A stretch of DNA of 64,000 bases. It comes from Fragilaria crotonensis. Its lineage: Eukaryota > Bacillariophyta > Fragilariophyceae > Fragilariales > Fragilariaceae. Below are positions 1-11,225 of the stretch, piece after piece. Location of the stretch: positions 338,768-402,767 of the forward strand of contig JAKSYS010000004.1 of the NCBI GenBank assembly GCA_022925895.1. The letters are read 5' to 3'. The notes under the pieces were generated by a model. It had not been told where the DNA came from. It saw nothing but the letters and a program-made list of their open reading frames with translations, and did not search any database. Both the position numbers and the translations under genes were made by a program. Numbering within the stretch: the first letter of the stretch is position 1; each line of letters begins with the position of its first letter.

Positions 1-1043
1 TCTCATGAGGTGCACGATCTCATCGTCATTTTGATTTTGAGATTGTCGATTTGAAGCAAGATCATCGACTTCCACGTGGCATGTAAAAGCCATGTACTGA
101 TTCCGCCGTAGATTTCCACAGAAGCAAATCTGTCGTCAACGATGTTGGTTTGGACAGACAAGAATCTCATTGTCAAGCGTCCAAAACAACGTGTACGCGG
201 ATGATTTGCAGTCAAATAACATGTAGAATGTCTCACTTGACAATTATGTAGTCAATGTTTTCAATGTTGTTAATTGCAGAAAGATTGCAAAGGGCGTTTT
301 AGGGATGATAGCACAGTGATTTTGATGGGCAAAACCTCTTGTTGCGACGGTAACAAGTACTTGGAGGACTCCAGTACAAGTAATTCTAACGAGTTCGAGC
401 AAGAAAAAAATTTAACGTCTGATGTAAAAAAATCAATGCTTTCTACCTCTCCATATAAATACATAAGGTGAAAGGCGTTGATTGAAAGTTACACAAGAGC
501 AATTTTTTATATAAAATTGCGGCACATAACCAGTGATTGGTCCACCTCTCCAGAGGTCGAATGGTCTGTAGTGCGTCTGTCTCATGCTCTGAAATGCCAG
601 TTGGCGAAAAAATCTCCGGGATCGACAACACGTGTTTTAAAGCGCCATGCTGCAAGTACTGTACCGCCTGGCTGTAAAATTTACATAAAAGAACCCGGAG
701 TCGTAGCAGCATTCGAATTTCCAAGACTTCACAAGATGTCATGTTCAGTCGTGAGTTGGGGTTTTCACACGGCTGCTCGCATGGTCCCCTTGACAATAAA
801 TGATATCCTTGTCCCACGTACAGAGAATTAATGCCACTCCTACGACAGTCTGGGAATCATGTGAGACGAGTGCAAATACAGCACGATCCCGAGACTATGT
901 ACTCTCTCTAGAGTTGTCGAGAAGCCAAACATCACTTCAGTCCTACATTCCACAATACGCAAAGTACAAAGTACAGAATAGTTCTCGTATTCATCAACTC
1001 TCACCTCTCGCAGATATCACTGCGACTAAATCACCGTCAACAT
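1..1043. other. Leading intergenic region, no gene recognised
   Basis: Open frames here are short, overlap on both strands and show no motif or domain I recognise. The stretch probably holds the upstream region of the ATP-grasp gene that starts at 1044. Nothing in it resembles a tRNA, a repeat array or a transposon end. Confidence 0.5.
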
Positions 1044-2690
1044 ATGCCTCCATCAACTGCCATGGCCGCCACTTTGGAACCGCCTCCCGACACACAGAAT
1101 GCGCTTCACGATCATCGGGAGTTTGAGCCGTCATTGGATGACCATATTGCCCTTTTCGAGCTAATGGAAGATAGTTTCAATCACGCCTTTCAGGGCGACC
1201 CGTCATCCAACGCGTTGGCGGAGCTGATAAGCAAATATTCCCAAGCGTCACCCTTGCCGCTATTGTTATCACCAGCACCCTTGGAGATCCCAATCGATGA
1301 TGAAAAGGAAGTAGACGCAAACGTTTCAATGTCGATAAAACCGCCATTGTCTGACTCAGCATTGTCAAAACTTGACATCACGATAAAGGAATGGGATGGC
1401 ACGAAATTCTTCTCAGATTTTATCAAGGCAGGCATCGAATACAACAACAACAATCCTGACAAAACCATCATGCTCTTTGAGAGTCCCTCCTCGTCAGCAG
1501 TCAATACCAGCTTTCATAATTGTGGTACGTGCTTTTCACCATGGTTTTTGCTCGTGAATGCGCAGATAGGTACCCACGTCTGACCTCGCGTCTTGAACCT
1601 TCGTGAATATGCAGAGCAATTCAGATTCCACGATTACCCAGCCCCAAATGACTACAAGGTCAAGGCTGTGCTGGGTCCATGTCGATATTCCCTAATGAAT
1701 GGGTCTGCCTTGCCAGTCTTTTTGCGTGGTGGAGTTCCCCCACCTGGGTTGCTGGAACACTGGTCCAAGACTGTTCCTGGTTTTGTTTTGCCAACGTTCG
1801 TGTCGGAAATTTCTGACGATAACACGGTGTATGCGTATCTTCCAGTCGAGGGAATCAAGAATCATGTGAACGACCCCAACATCCATTATCACCTGGTGGG
1901 AAAGGACACGATTGGTCTCATGACTGAAAAGACCACCAAATGCTTTGCCGATACTCGGGAATACCGTCCCTGCGTCGTCAAGACGACACATTCGATGGGA
2001 GGCAGAGGCATCTTTGTCATTCGAAACGATGACGATGAGGCCAAAGTCGAGCAGTTCCTCGCCGAGGCGGGCAATCCCAGCTACCTCGTGACCGAGCTTG
2101 TGGAGATTGAGCGCAATGTGGCATGCCACTTCTTCATGCACCCCAATGGCAAGGACGTAACCTGGTTTGGTTCCAATGAGAACAAGCGATTGCCAGATGG
2201 AAGCTTCTGTTCCGATTCGTATTTGGACACAGCCGACCAGGAGAATCTCAAGAGAATGCAATTACCATTCGTGATGGACGTTGTTGAGTATTGCAAGTCC
2301 CTTGGATTCTGGGGATTCTGCGGAATTGATGTCTTGTTTGATTCCACTGGACGCGGATATCTGGTCGATGTCAACCCTCGCGTCACTGGTAGTTGCCCTG
2401 GACTCATGACGCTAGCACTGATGCGGGAAAATTTCGGTTACCAAGTCGCGCTCTTGCGTCGCAGTGGGAACATCAACTTTTACGGAACTCCCAAGGAGTT
2501 GTTCGAGCAAGTGGATGCTTACAATGCTGAACACATGGGAAGCAGTCGAGTTGTGATTCACAGCATGTATGAACCAGAAGAAGGTGGACGAGCCCTTTGC
2601 CGCATCAACATTGCTGTCTACGGCAATGACATGGACGAGTGTCGCACTGTCTTGAATCAATTTGCGAAACCTCCAAACGTTCCTTTGTAA
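1044..2690 (+). CDS. ATP-grasp domain protein, one intron
   Basis: Proposed coding sequence joins 1044-1524 and 1615-2690 (about 518 aa). The intron begins GTACGT at 1525 and ends TATGCAG at 1614. This is the acceptor that restores the phase (codon split g|ag), whereas AGs at 1565 and 1569 lead into a stop. The second exon is a clear ATP-grasp fold: a lysine in the strand before a glycine-rich loop (K about 283, then HSMGGRG), an acidic hinge (ELVEIE, about 320-325), and a C-terminal metal site GIDVLFD (about 397-403) followed by LVDVNPRVTG (about 410-419). ATP-grasp enzymes join a carboxylate to an amine or thiol through an acylphosphate. The substrate cannot be read from the sequence. The usual Glu of the ExNPR motif is Asp here. 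The N-terminal 160 residues are not recognised. The gene stands alone, with a minisatellite 280 bases downstream. Confidence 0.85.
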
Positions 2691-2971
2691 GAAGACTCCG
2701 CGTGGCATTTCCTGTGGTGATTAGAGATATTTAACGAATTTATACTGTTCGCGTTTATTCATTTCGATGATCAATTTCATCACTCATACGATTCATAAGG
2801 ACTCTCTCGTCATAAAAGTATGTCATGAGCAGAACGAATTGTGACCTGTGAACATCATCACTGTAAAGCGTAAGTTGTCCATATGTTCATATGAGATACA
2901 CTTTTTTTTTGAAGCAGTCAAAAATGAAACATCGGAATCAACCTTGATACATTTAGATCTTACCGGCGACC

Positions 2972-3091
2972 GGCACCTGGCACCTGGCACCTGGCACCTG
3001 GCACCTGGCACCTGGCACCTGGCGCACTGGCCAGTGGCCAGTGGCCAGTGGCCAGTGGCCAGTGGCCAGTGGCCAGTGGCCAGTGGCCAGT
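2972..3091. repeat. Two adjacent 7-bp minisatellite arrays
   Basis: Seven exact copies of GGCACCT (2972-3020) are followed by an 8-base bridge and nine exact copies of GGCCAGT (3029-3091). The two units share GGC and length 7 but differ otherwise. The array lies between the ATP-grasp and NCA2-like genes. The short open frames that cross it are repeat translations, not genes. The rest of 2691-3797 is rich in GTAC words and holds no recognised gene. Confidence 0.95.
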
Positions 3092-3797
3092 TACGAATAC
3101 AATGTGACTCGACAAGTACGACATTCTACAGTACCTGTTACTGGAGTACTGGTACCTCGTACCCTACTGCGTCTTCTCTATGCCGCTATACGCCGTGTTG
3201 TAAGTTGTGATGTATTTGGGGTTTGCAGTTTGCACAATCCCCATATCTTGAGATCCAACACTACCAGTACTGTAATAGCCGTACTCCGTCAGATACCAAG
3301 AGCTCAGTGCTCACGAAACGGATTTTGGACTTTCACAGTACGCACGTCACCGGTTCTCGAAGTTGGAATCCTGACACCAACACGTCACCTAAATCCGAAC
3401 TCTGAATTTATTCGATTACGACGTAGACAGCTCGCGTGTTGTACTGGTACCTTGTACCGTAATAAGGTGCCTTTTTTGGTGTACGACTGCTATGTTCATA
3501 TGCGTTGTGAAAGGTCAATGGAGCAGAATGCATGCTTATACATACGTCACATATTTAGTTCGCTGAAGGTATAGCCACTACGAGTACGTTTGTATTTACA
3601 GTACATGTACATGTATGTGATGTGTGATGTCACTGTTGATTGCTTTGTGTCTCTCTCGATCAGGTCAGGCTGCCATCAAGAAAAGGAAAAAGATAAATGA
3701 GTCGAGTGCACAAGGATTCTGGACGAAGCGACTTGTCAGATTGAGGCACCAGCACACTACAGTATTCATTACCAATCGGAAGGGTCTGTAATACATC

Positions 3798-6700
3798 ATG
3801 GTAGCAACGCGTTTGAATGAAATCACATCCAAGGGCTTGGATTGGTACAATCAAAGCACCGATGCTGCTGTTGTGAACCGACCGACCCCGGGAGAATCTG
3901 CATCTGAATCTTCTGGGCCATCCAGTGTGAATGGCACTGGCAACAGGTGGGACTATGCATCCAATTCCATTAATCATGCGGCAGAACAGGCATATTCTAC
4001 ACTTTCGGGAGTTGTATCCTCCTTTTACACGGAGTGCGCTGCGGCTCCTCCTCCTCCTCCACAACCACCAGCTACTGTCTCGAATCAGGAGACTGCTCCT
4101 GAAACCCGACAATCGTTCACAGCAAAGACGAACAAGGCAACGTTCATGGCCATTCGTAAATATCCACACCTCATGTCATGGATGCTGAAGAATCCTTACA
4201 GCAGTGTCAGAGGGAGACATCATCAACCGTCATCCATGTCGGCAGTCAGATCACTCTTGACACTGGTCCCATTCGATAAGAACCAGGCGATCTACAGTCA
4301 TCAACGCATGGATCCGGAATCTTGTCTCGTACCAACTGATGCGCTGAACGATGCATTACAACCGCCAGAGCCGCAAGGCATTTCCATCGATGATACAACA
4401 ATCGAGACAAGGGCTCGTAGTACCACGGAAACACCAGATGTTGTTGGCATATGGAAATCAAGCAGGTCCATCGTTAAACAACAGCATTCACATGAAATTC
4501 CGTTGGACGTTTTTAGTAATAATAATAAATCGGCATCGAGTGCCGAGACGGCATCCCAATTGGCGGAGGGGGCGGTACGTGCGCTCCGAGATATCGCTCT
4601 GGAGGAAGGCATGGAACTCCATGGTGCCCTGAGACATTGGACTGATCGTTGGGAGAACCCATTCTTGTCCTGGTTGGAAGCCGGTCCATGGGGTACGTAA
4701 ATCATTGTATTTATGGGATTTTTACTCGTGTGAGCGCGGCTGGAACTTAACAATTTGATGACTGCTTTACCGACGCGAAAGTCGGGTGAAGAAGTGGTAG
4801 ATTTGCTCTGACACAATCGTTTTCTATATAGTTTGGTTTTCCAACGAGGGATACAGTCATCAGGAAGTGGGACGCAAGGTATCCCAGATTCAGGCGGTCT
4901 TGGCTCGTCGATGTTCGACGATTGGAGAGCTGCAACAGCATTTGCTTCGCGCCGGATGGCAGAGAGGGGTGGCCCAATGGGGTGTCCTCGGCGAAGGCGG
5001 ACAATGGGCTCAAGTGACTGGATGCGATGGTGCCATGGAGCGAGATTTATCACCACTGCCAGATACCACTGCATCAATTCGAGACAATGCCTATCTTCGT
5101 GGTCTGTCATCCGACTTTGACCAGTCTGCACTGAATCTCCCCGAAGTTTCAAACAACGACAATCTTCGCAGTCCAGGTATGCAACCTACCATTTCTAATT
5201 TAGGCGAACATGTCAAGGGTCATGATAATGAGAAAGAAACAAAATACTATGGCCACGGCAATGTATTCGTTAACAACACAGCGGACGGGACTATTTTTGC
5301 GGATGACTCTGCCTTGGCGGAATGGTCCATTGATGCAATTCTTTTGATTCGTAGCCAACTCTACAGGGCCGGAAACGGAAAGGTCGAATTACCATTTGCA
5401 GATAATTGGACTGAATATGACAAGTCGCCGAGTACAGGCGAGGATAGCATAATTTCGTCGGCATTGCTCGATAAAGATGAGGCACGGACGCTTCCCAGAT
5501 GGGCTGATCTTCGTACACAACAGGTTGAAGATGGAGGTGGACAAGGCATCGACGCCCCTCGAAAGAAAGTTGTCATTTCCAATCTCCCTCTTTTGGCCGC
5601 GGAAGTGTCCGAGTTATTGAATTCGATGGAGGAGATCATGGAAGTACAACGCGAGCGTCGGTTGAACAAGTTAAAACCTCCACAGTGGGCTCGGAGAAAT
5701 TGGTACATTACAACAATGACTGTGCCAGCAGTTGGTTACTTCTTGATCAAGGTGTTTCGCGATGGCTACGGTAGGATGCTTGCCAAGTTTATTGTGGAGC
5801 AAGTAGGATCGTTTGTGAAAGAGCATGTTACCGATCCCCTCGCATCCATGTAAGTCATGAAAAATCCTATTCTTCCACAGATGCTTCGTTTTTAAAAAAA
5901 TGCTCATCGTCGATTTAGCTATGTTGAATTGTTCAAGGGGCGCGAGAGTATAAGCGATCGAGAAGCAAGAATGGTGGCCATCTTCACTCTTAAGAAAATG
6001 ATTCGAAGCTGGTTAGATGAGACGTACCCGAACATGCCGGAAGCCGAACGTGAACGGCGTGCTGAAATTATGGATATCTCGTTGCTCGAGGAGAAGAAGG
6101 AGCAGAATATGAAGAGTCTCTATGAGATCAATAGCGTCATTCGAATGTCCTTTATTGAAATGCAATTTATCAAAAAGGTAAGTCGCGTCACGTACGAACG
6201 TCTACTAGGCCGATGTCGACTGGGCAAACTAACTTCATTTCAATCCACAGGAGCTGTTGAATGCACTTGTTGCAATCGATGACATGGTGCAAAGTAACGA
6301 GATCAACATGAATCTGGCTGCGGTTACACCCGCTGTGTTGCTGATCTACCTTGCTCAGCGGGGAGTCAAGTTCTTATTGTATGCGTTGCTCAAGATCGGG
6401 AAAAGTCGTGCTGAGACTTACTCGTCATTTCGACAGATCATTCTTGACATTGAGCGTCTGCTTGTCATGCGGCACAATCCTCCATCGTCACCTCAACCCA
6501 TCAGCTGGGGTGCCAAACCAGAGCGTTCACAAGAGAGTGTTGTTTCGAAGAACACGGGGCTGATACGTTAAGCGCTGACGACACTGGTATGCTCATGCTC
6601 CATATTCATGAGTGCCGTACAATTCTGTGGCTTGATCGCTCCCGCTTCTCAGCGGCGACTCTCCGAAATGTCGCTGAGGACCTAGCTGAGCTTGCAGGCG

Positions 6701-6910
6701 AACGAGGTATGTATCAGCTGCCGCATATCTCACAATCTCTAGTCACATTTGCAATCTTTCTCACTTCTGTTCTATTATTTTTCAGGAGCGGTCAGCGTCC
6801 AGCAACAACTTCTCATCGTCACGCGCATGGGTAGGACGTACCCTTTCTTGAAAGTTCTGAGTACTGGAACTCCTTTTCAACTAACGCGGGTTCATTCCCA
6901 AGTGGTGTAG
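3798..6910 (+). CDS. NCA2-like mitochondrial protein, five exons, one apparent frameshift
   Basis: Proposed exons are 3798-4692, 4832-5849, 5919-6177, 6251-6706 and 6786-6910, all with GT-AG introns (GTACGT, GTAAGT, GTAAGT, GTATGT) whose phases match. The product is about 917 aa. An in-frame TAA at 3789 supports the start. The second half matches the NCA2 family (nuclear control of ATPase 2, a mitochondrial membrane protein affecting ATP synthase subunit expression in yeast). It has a hydrophobic stretch after WYITTMTVP, then EHVTDPLAS and YVELFKG, the ELLNALVAIDDMVQ / NEINMNLAAVTPAVLL segment before a second membrane stretch, and a closing QQQLLIVTRMGRTYPFL. Within exon 4 the frame changes at a G run near 6557, where a stop at 6569 would otherwise cut off the conserved C-terminus. 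One missing base explains this. The N-terminal 300 residues are poorly conserved and proline/serine-rich. Confidence 0.75.
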
Positions 6911-7555
6911 AGTGGGTAAATTTGAATTGCCCGGCTTGGTCAACTTTTTTCAGTCACTTCGAACAAGGTGGTGCTCGTTACATGAAGTAGTCAGTGCAAC
7001 GCGCATCCAAACACGGCGACGCGGTGCTAATGGCTCCAAGATAGGGGCTCGCGCGTAGGTGATTCAATGGTAGAGCATTACCTCCCCTTGTGAGAAGTCA
7101 CCGCCAATTGGATTTTCATTGGTATGTTGTTCCTGCATTTGAAATCCCCATGGCGTCAGTTAGGACCAAAATTCCCAACCGTTAACCCGTCAACGACGAG
7201 AACTGGTGCCGACTTTTCAAAGTCTATTGCAGCACCTATGCTATTACTTCGAGAATAGCAGTGAATGCTCGTCGTCGCCTAAGAATCGGCAGCAAGAGTA
7301 GAGATAAGAAACTTGCAGTGCAGTCCGATTTCCCTACTCGTAGTAACATACAGTGGATATAACGACTGTAGGTTTTCTGCCTACCGTACCGGTAGATAGT
7401 ACCCCTGCATACACGGTACAGGTGCATTGATCGGTTGAGATTAATCGCACAATGTCACTTCCAATCGGACAGTGAGGACGATGACCTATAACTGTGATGA
7501 ATCGAGGGACAGCTTTTCCTAGCTTCAGAAGCCACCTGTCACCGGTGATCATAGG
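6911..7555. other. Intergenic region with a tRNA-like A-box stretch
   Basis: No protein gene is recognised. Around 7060-7075 a stretch resembles a tRNA D-arm / internal A box and near 7135 there is a weak B-box-like string, but no clover-leaf can be folded. The stretch just before 7556 is probably the ALG5 promoter and 5' UTR. Confidence 0.4.
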
Positions 7556-8554
7556 ATGTTCACTCTCCCGCATTTCCTTTACAGTGTTTCGTGTCTCTTC
7601 ATCTGTTCATTGGATGCCCCATCGTTCATTTCCGCATTTGTTCCAGTTTTTCCCTCAAGATATCGCCGGTCGCTACTGTTCACAGCTCATACAGCGACAG
7701 CAAACTACCACCCAGTCGATCTGACTGTCGTTATTCCTGCCTATAATGAAGTTGATCGGATCGGTGACACGCTTCAAAGCTACACAGATTACTTCAGAAC
7801 CAACGCATCACAATTACCCCTCAAACGACAATGCAAAATCCTAGTGGTCGACGATGGATCCCTCGACGCGACTGCCGAATTGGCTCGTACCTATCCAGGA
7901 GTCGAGTGTGTGTCCCTCCCTTCCAATCAAGGGAAGGGTGCTGCCGTGTCCCATGGCATCGTTCAGCTCAAACCAGGTGAATTGTGTTTGGTGGCAGATG
8001 CCGATGGCAGTGCCACCCTACAAGATCTGCCAGCCATGTTGATGCAGTTGGTGCAGACGATGGAGTCATCCACCACTGACACACAACCGCCCCTTAATTC
8101 CTCTTTCTGGTTGATGCCGGCCATTGTGGTCGGTCATCGAATCTCGACTGCTCGTGATGGTGGTGGCGATGAGTCGACAATGCGAGGATCATCTGCAGTA
8201 CCATCCATCCGGAGCATCCTCCGATGGGGGTTCCGTACTACGGTCCGGTGTTTCGCTGGAGATTTGCGAGTGCGTGATACGCAATGTGGTTTCAAGCTCA
8301 TGACTGTCACGGCCGGTCAATTGCTATACCGAAATTTGAATTTGCAAGGATGGACGCACGATGTGGAAGTCTTGTATCGAGCCAAAATGTTGGAGATTCC
8401 CGTGGCGGAACACGATATTCAATGGCAAGATAAGGAGGGATCCAAACTGATTGAGAGTCCAGGAGGGACGATTGGTGTCAGTATTACAATGTTGCTCGAA
8501 GTGTTGCTCATGAGGTTGGCCTATGAAACTGGGTCGTGGACAGTGCTACGATGA
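7556..8554 (+). CDS. ALG5: Dolichyl-phosphate beta-glucosyltransferase
   Basis: A single-exon frame of 332 aa, the usual ALG5 length. The enzyme moves glucose from UDP-glucose to dolichyl phosphate at the ER membrane, giving the donor for the last steps of the N-glycan precursor. The N-terminus is hydrophobic (about residues 1-32), consistent with a signal anchor. Family 2 glycosyltransferase motifs follow: VVIPAYNE (58-65), LVVDDGS (96-102), NQGKGAA (124-130) and the metal-binding DADGS (148-152). Later segments typical of ALG5 are VGHRIS, DTQCGFKL, GWTHDVEVL and IQWQDKEGSKL. The ATG at 7556 is the first in frame and gives the membrane anchor. The neighbouring genes are unrelated. Confidence 0.92.
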   Translation: MFTLPHFLYSVSCLFICSLDAPSFISAFVPVFPSRYRRSLLFTAHTATANYHPVDLTVVIPAYNEVDRIGDTLQSYTDYFRTNASQLPLKRQCKILVVDDGSLDATAELARTYPGVECVSLPSNQGKGAAVSHGIVQLKPGELCLVADADGSATLQDLPAMLMQLVQTMESSTTDTQPPLNSSFWLMPAIVVGHRISTARDGGGDESTMRGSSAVPSIRSILRWGFRTTVRCFAGDLRVRDTQCGFKLMTVTAGQLLYRNLNLQGWTHDVEVLYRAKMLEIPVAEHDIQWQDKEGSKLIESPGGTIGVSITMLLEVLLMRLAYETGSWTVLR

Positions 8555-9520
8555 GATTATGGTTTTGAGGGTTTGTACGTGCAGCTGTTGGTGAAAAAAG
8601 AACAATGAGCTGTCGACAATCGTTCGATGCGACAGCTCTCGATGGCGAGATGCGCCTATGGCTACGCAAAAGAATGTAACATAATCTAGCGCTGCGTCGG
8701 AGTGAAATTGTAGGTAGGAGGTCGCCTGTTCGAGTCATATTGTATACCTCATAACTCTGCCTCAACTGTTAGCTCTCAAGTATGGATTTCGTAGTGCTGT
8801 CGTAATTAAAAGTAATAAAAGGGTTTTGGGGTTGCCCACTAGGGGTTGGTCAAAGATTCGATCAAACCTTTCGGAAATCTCAGTTACGCAGTTTTGTTTG
8901 CAATCAGCAACACGCGGTCATCAGCTAAGCTTCATAGACTCACGTTCTGCCTCTGAACAAGAATGTGTGTTTGCGAATTTTCTAGCATTATAAACCCTTG
9001 CAAAAGTCGTTCTGTTGTCTTGTACTATTCCAGTGCACGTACAACTAACCATAGAAATCTAATGCGGTACTGGTACGGAGTATTCGCAGTACTGTACGGC
9101 TTCGGACGACTGCACCAGATGAAACTATGGCTATAATTATCTTTCGATGTGGTTTAGTAGCATACTGCTATACGGAGTACACACTCACAAAGTCGGACGG
9201 GTCACGGTGCTCGGGCAAACGCCCAACGTCGCGGTCGCCTTCGTCATCCATAGGCACATAGGCGCATGTGCCTGCGTTCATCGTGGCGACTCGGATCTCC
9301 GAGTACAACAAGTACCATACGCAGTAGGCAGTAGTACGCAGTACTCAAGTATTCCTCAACGGTGGTCCGTGACCAGCGCAGCGAGACTCCTTCGCATAAG
9401 CAGATTGCAGCGCAAGGGCCTACGGGTAGCAACAGTCAAGCTGTCTGTCAATTCCACATCTGACAAGCATACATTTTACTCGCAGTACTGCACATCGGTT
9501 GTAGTTGTAGTAGTGACACC
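8555..9520. other. Intergenic region rich in GTAC words
   Basis: No gene is recognised. The stretch 9060-9350 has dense GTAC and CAGTACT words, seen again in several intergenic parts of the window. A T-loop-like string near 8730 does not fold into a tRNA. Confidence 0.45.
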
Positions 9521-10742
9521 ATGGGCAAGTCCAAGGTTGACGATGAGCTAACTGAGCTTCTTACCAAGCTGTATACTATGCAGGAGGATGTTGGTGCCAA
9601 GCCCAAGACGTCAGATGAAGAGAAGAAGAACAAAGCGGAGAATGTAGCAGTCATGGGAACGGGACGGAAGGCCCAGGCCAAGGGATCTCGCTTTCTTGAA
9701 TTGCGATCCATGATTATTCAACGAATCAAGTTGATTCATCGAAAATTGTCAGAAGTCAAGGACTTGGAGAATGCTGGGTATGGAGGAGATAATCCTACTC
9801 AATTGATCAAATTGCAAGCGGAAACGCGCGAAGAGATTCGTCAAGCCAACGATGAATGGAAGGAGTTGGATGCCATTTACAAGAGGGAAGCGCGCAAGAA
9901 GCGATCCAAATTTACTCCGGAAGAACTGGAAACACAGGCCCAACTGGTGCAGCAGTTGTATGATCAGATTCAAAAGATTCGAGAGGCGCAATTGGCCGGC
10001 TTTGCTAGGGCTGGTCGACCGGATCACGATGCTGCCGCGTCTATTTTGGGAGGAATCAAACAATATGGTATGTACACGGCCATTGCTATCGAAGCCCAGC
10101 CTAGCCTAGAATATATGCAACTGCACGACATTCAAAATTACTCCAGGAATCTCACTTAGTGTACTCTCCGCTTTTGAAGCTCCTGGTGGTACTGGCAAGC
10201 AGGGTGGTGGCGCCTGGAATGCTGGAGGAGGCGGCGGCAGCGGCCCTGGTGCTTCCTTGACAGAAGGACAACGTGTCCAAATTCAGGAATTGGAGCAACG
10301 TGATGCTGATTTCGACCGACAGCTTGATGAGATTGGGGAAGGTATCGCCGACCTGGGTGAGATTGCAGCTCTGCAATCTGAAGAAGTAAAGCATCAAAGC
10401 TTGATGCTGGATCATTTGGAGTAAGTTGTCACGGTGCCTCTTAAAGTTTGGATATCATCTTGCTTGTGTTCTCGTTCTCAACTAACGCAATGCTCTCAAT
10501 CACACTCACACAGCTCCAAAGTTGATCGAATCAACGATCGAGTCACCAACGTGAACAGCCGCATGAAGGAGACTCTGGATCAAGTTGGGCGAAGCTCCGA
10601 TAAGTTGATTGTTGATATCATTTGTATTGTGTTGGCAATTGGTTTTGCTGCTGTCTTTACAACCTTTTGCAAAATAGAGAGTATAATATACTTGCCTCCA
10701 TCTCGCCGAGTCCTATTAATAGTACAAATGTTTTTCTTGTAA
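9521..10742 (+). CDS. Qc-SNARE of the SYP7 type
   Basis: Coding sequence joins 9521-10067, 10180-10420 and 10514-10742 (338 aa); introns start GTATGT and GTAAGT and phases agree. The N-terminal half is helical and charged (ELTELLTKLY, SRFLELRSMIIQRIKLIH, KFTPEELETQAQLVQQLYDQI), as in the plant/protist SYP7 group. A glycine-rich linker (GGTGKQGGG to GGGGGSGPG) leads to the SNARE motif, from about RDADFDRQLDEIGEGI to NSRMKETLDQVG. The central layer glutamine lies in EEVKHQSLMLDHL. A membrane anchor follows (LIVDIICIVLAIGFAAVF). Such proteins act in ER, plasma-membrane or endosomal fusion. After the anchor the frame adds about 20 more residues, which is longer than usual for the group; a further unseen splice could remove them. 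Confidence 0.85.
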
Positions 10743-11225
10743 TTTTTTTACTCCTCATCACGATTATTACCATTATTCTGACAGCTACTATACGTGCATA
10801 TGAATACCAACTACCAACGGTTGTTGATCCACTTGTCGTTCTTGTCATGTCATTTTCCACCCCTGGACCTGTCGATGAAGACCTTACTCCACCAAAACCT
10901 TCAACCCTTGCTCTGTGGGAACACGCTCCAACACTCCACCCAAGGTGGTTGGTGATGGTCATGATCGTGGTGAATGTGGGCCCCATCACGGTCATTGTCA
11001 ACCGCTCCGTGGTCATTTTTCTCCTTTACGTTCTTATGTAATTTCATCAGGCTCGATGAGAGTTGTTGTGAAAATGCTTCGCACGTTTCTGTACATTTCG
11101 CTTGCAACCCTAACACCCAGTTGTTGTGGTATAACATCATGTCTCTACTTTAGAATATAGGGAAAAACTACGACTATAATAGGGTAGTATGTTCCACGAC
11201 TTCTTCCTCCCACTGACATGCTTTT
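10743..11225. other. Gap between convergent genes
   Basis: This is the 3'-to-3' space between the SNARE gene and the minus-strand UPF0652-like gene. Open frames of up to about 139 codons cross it on both strands, but none has a motif. It probably contains the two 3' UTRs. Confidence 0.45.

Noticed and set aside
2972-3091. CRISPR-like array
   Set aside because: The 7-bp units have no spacers and the window is eukaryotic.
2848-3574. Open frames across the minisatellite
   Set aside because: They are translations of 7-bp repeats, which stay open in all frames; no motif.
7055-7150. tRNA-like D-arm (GATTCAATGGTAGAGCA) with a weak B-box further on
   Set aside because: The acceptor, anticodon and T stems do not pair, and the A-to-B spacing is long. 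At most a tRNA-derived relic.
8650-8740. T-loop-like string GTTCGAGTC
   Set aside because: The flanking stem does not pair and no D-arm fits in front.
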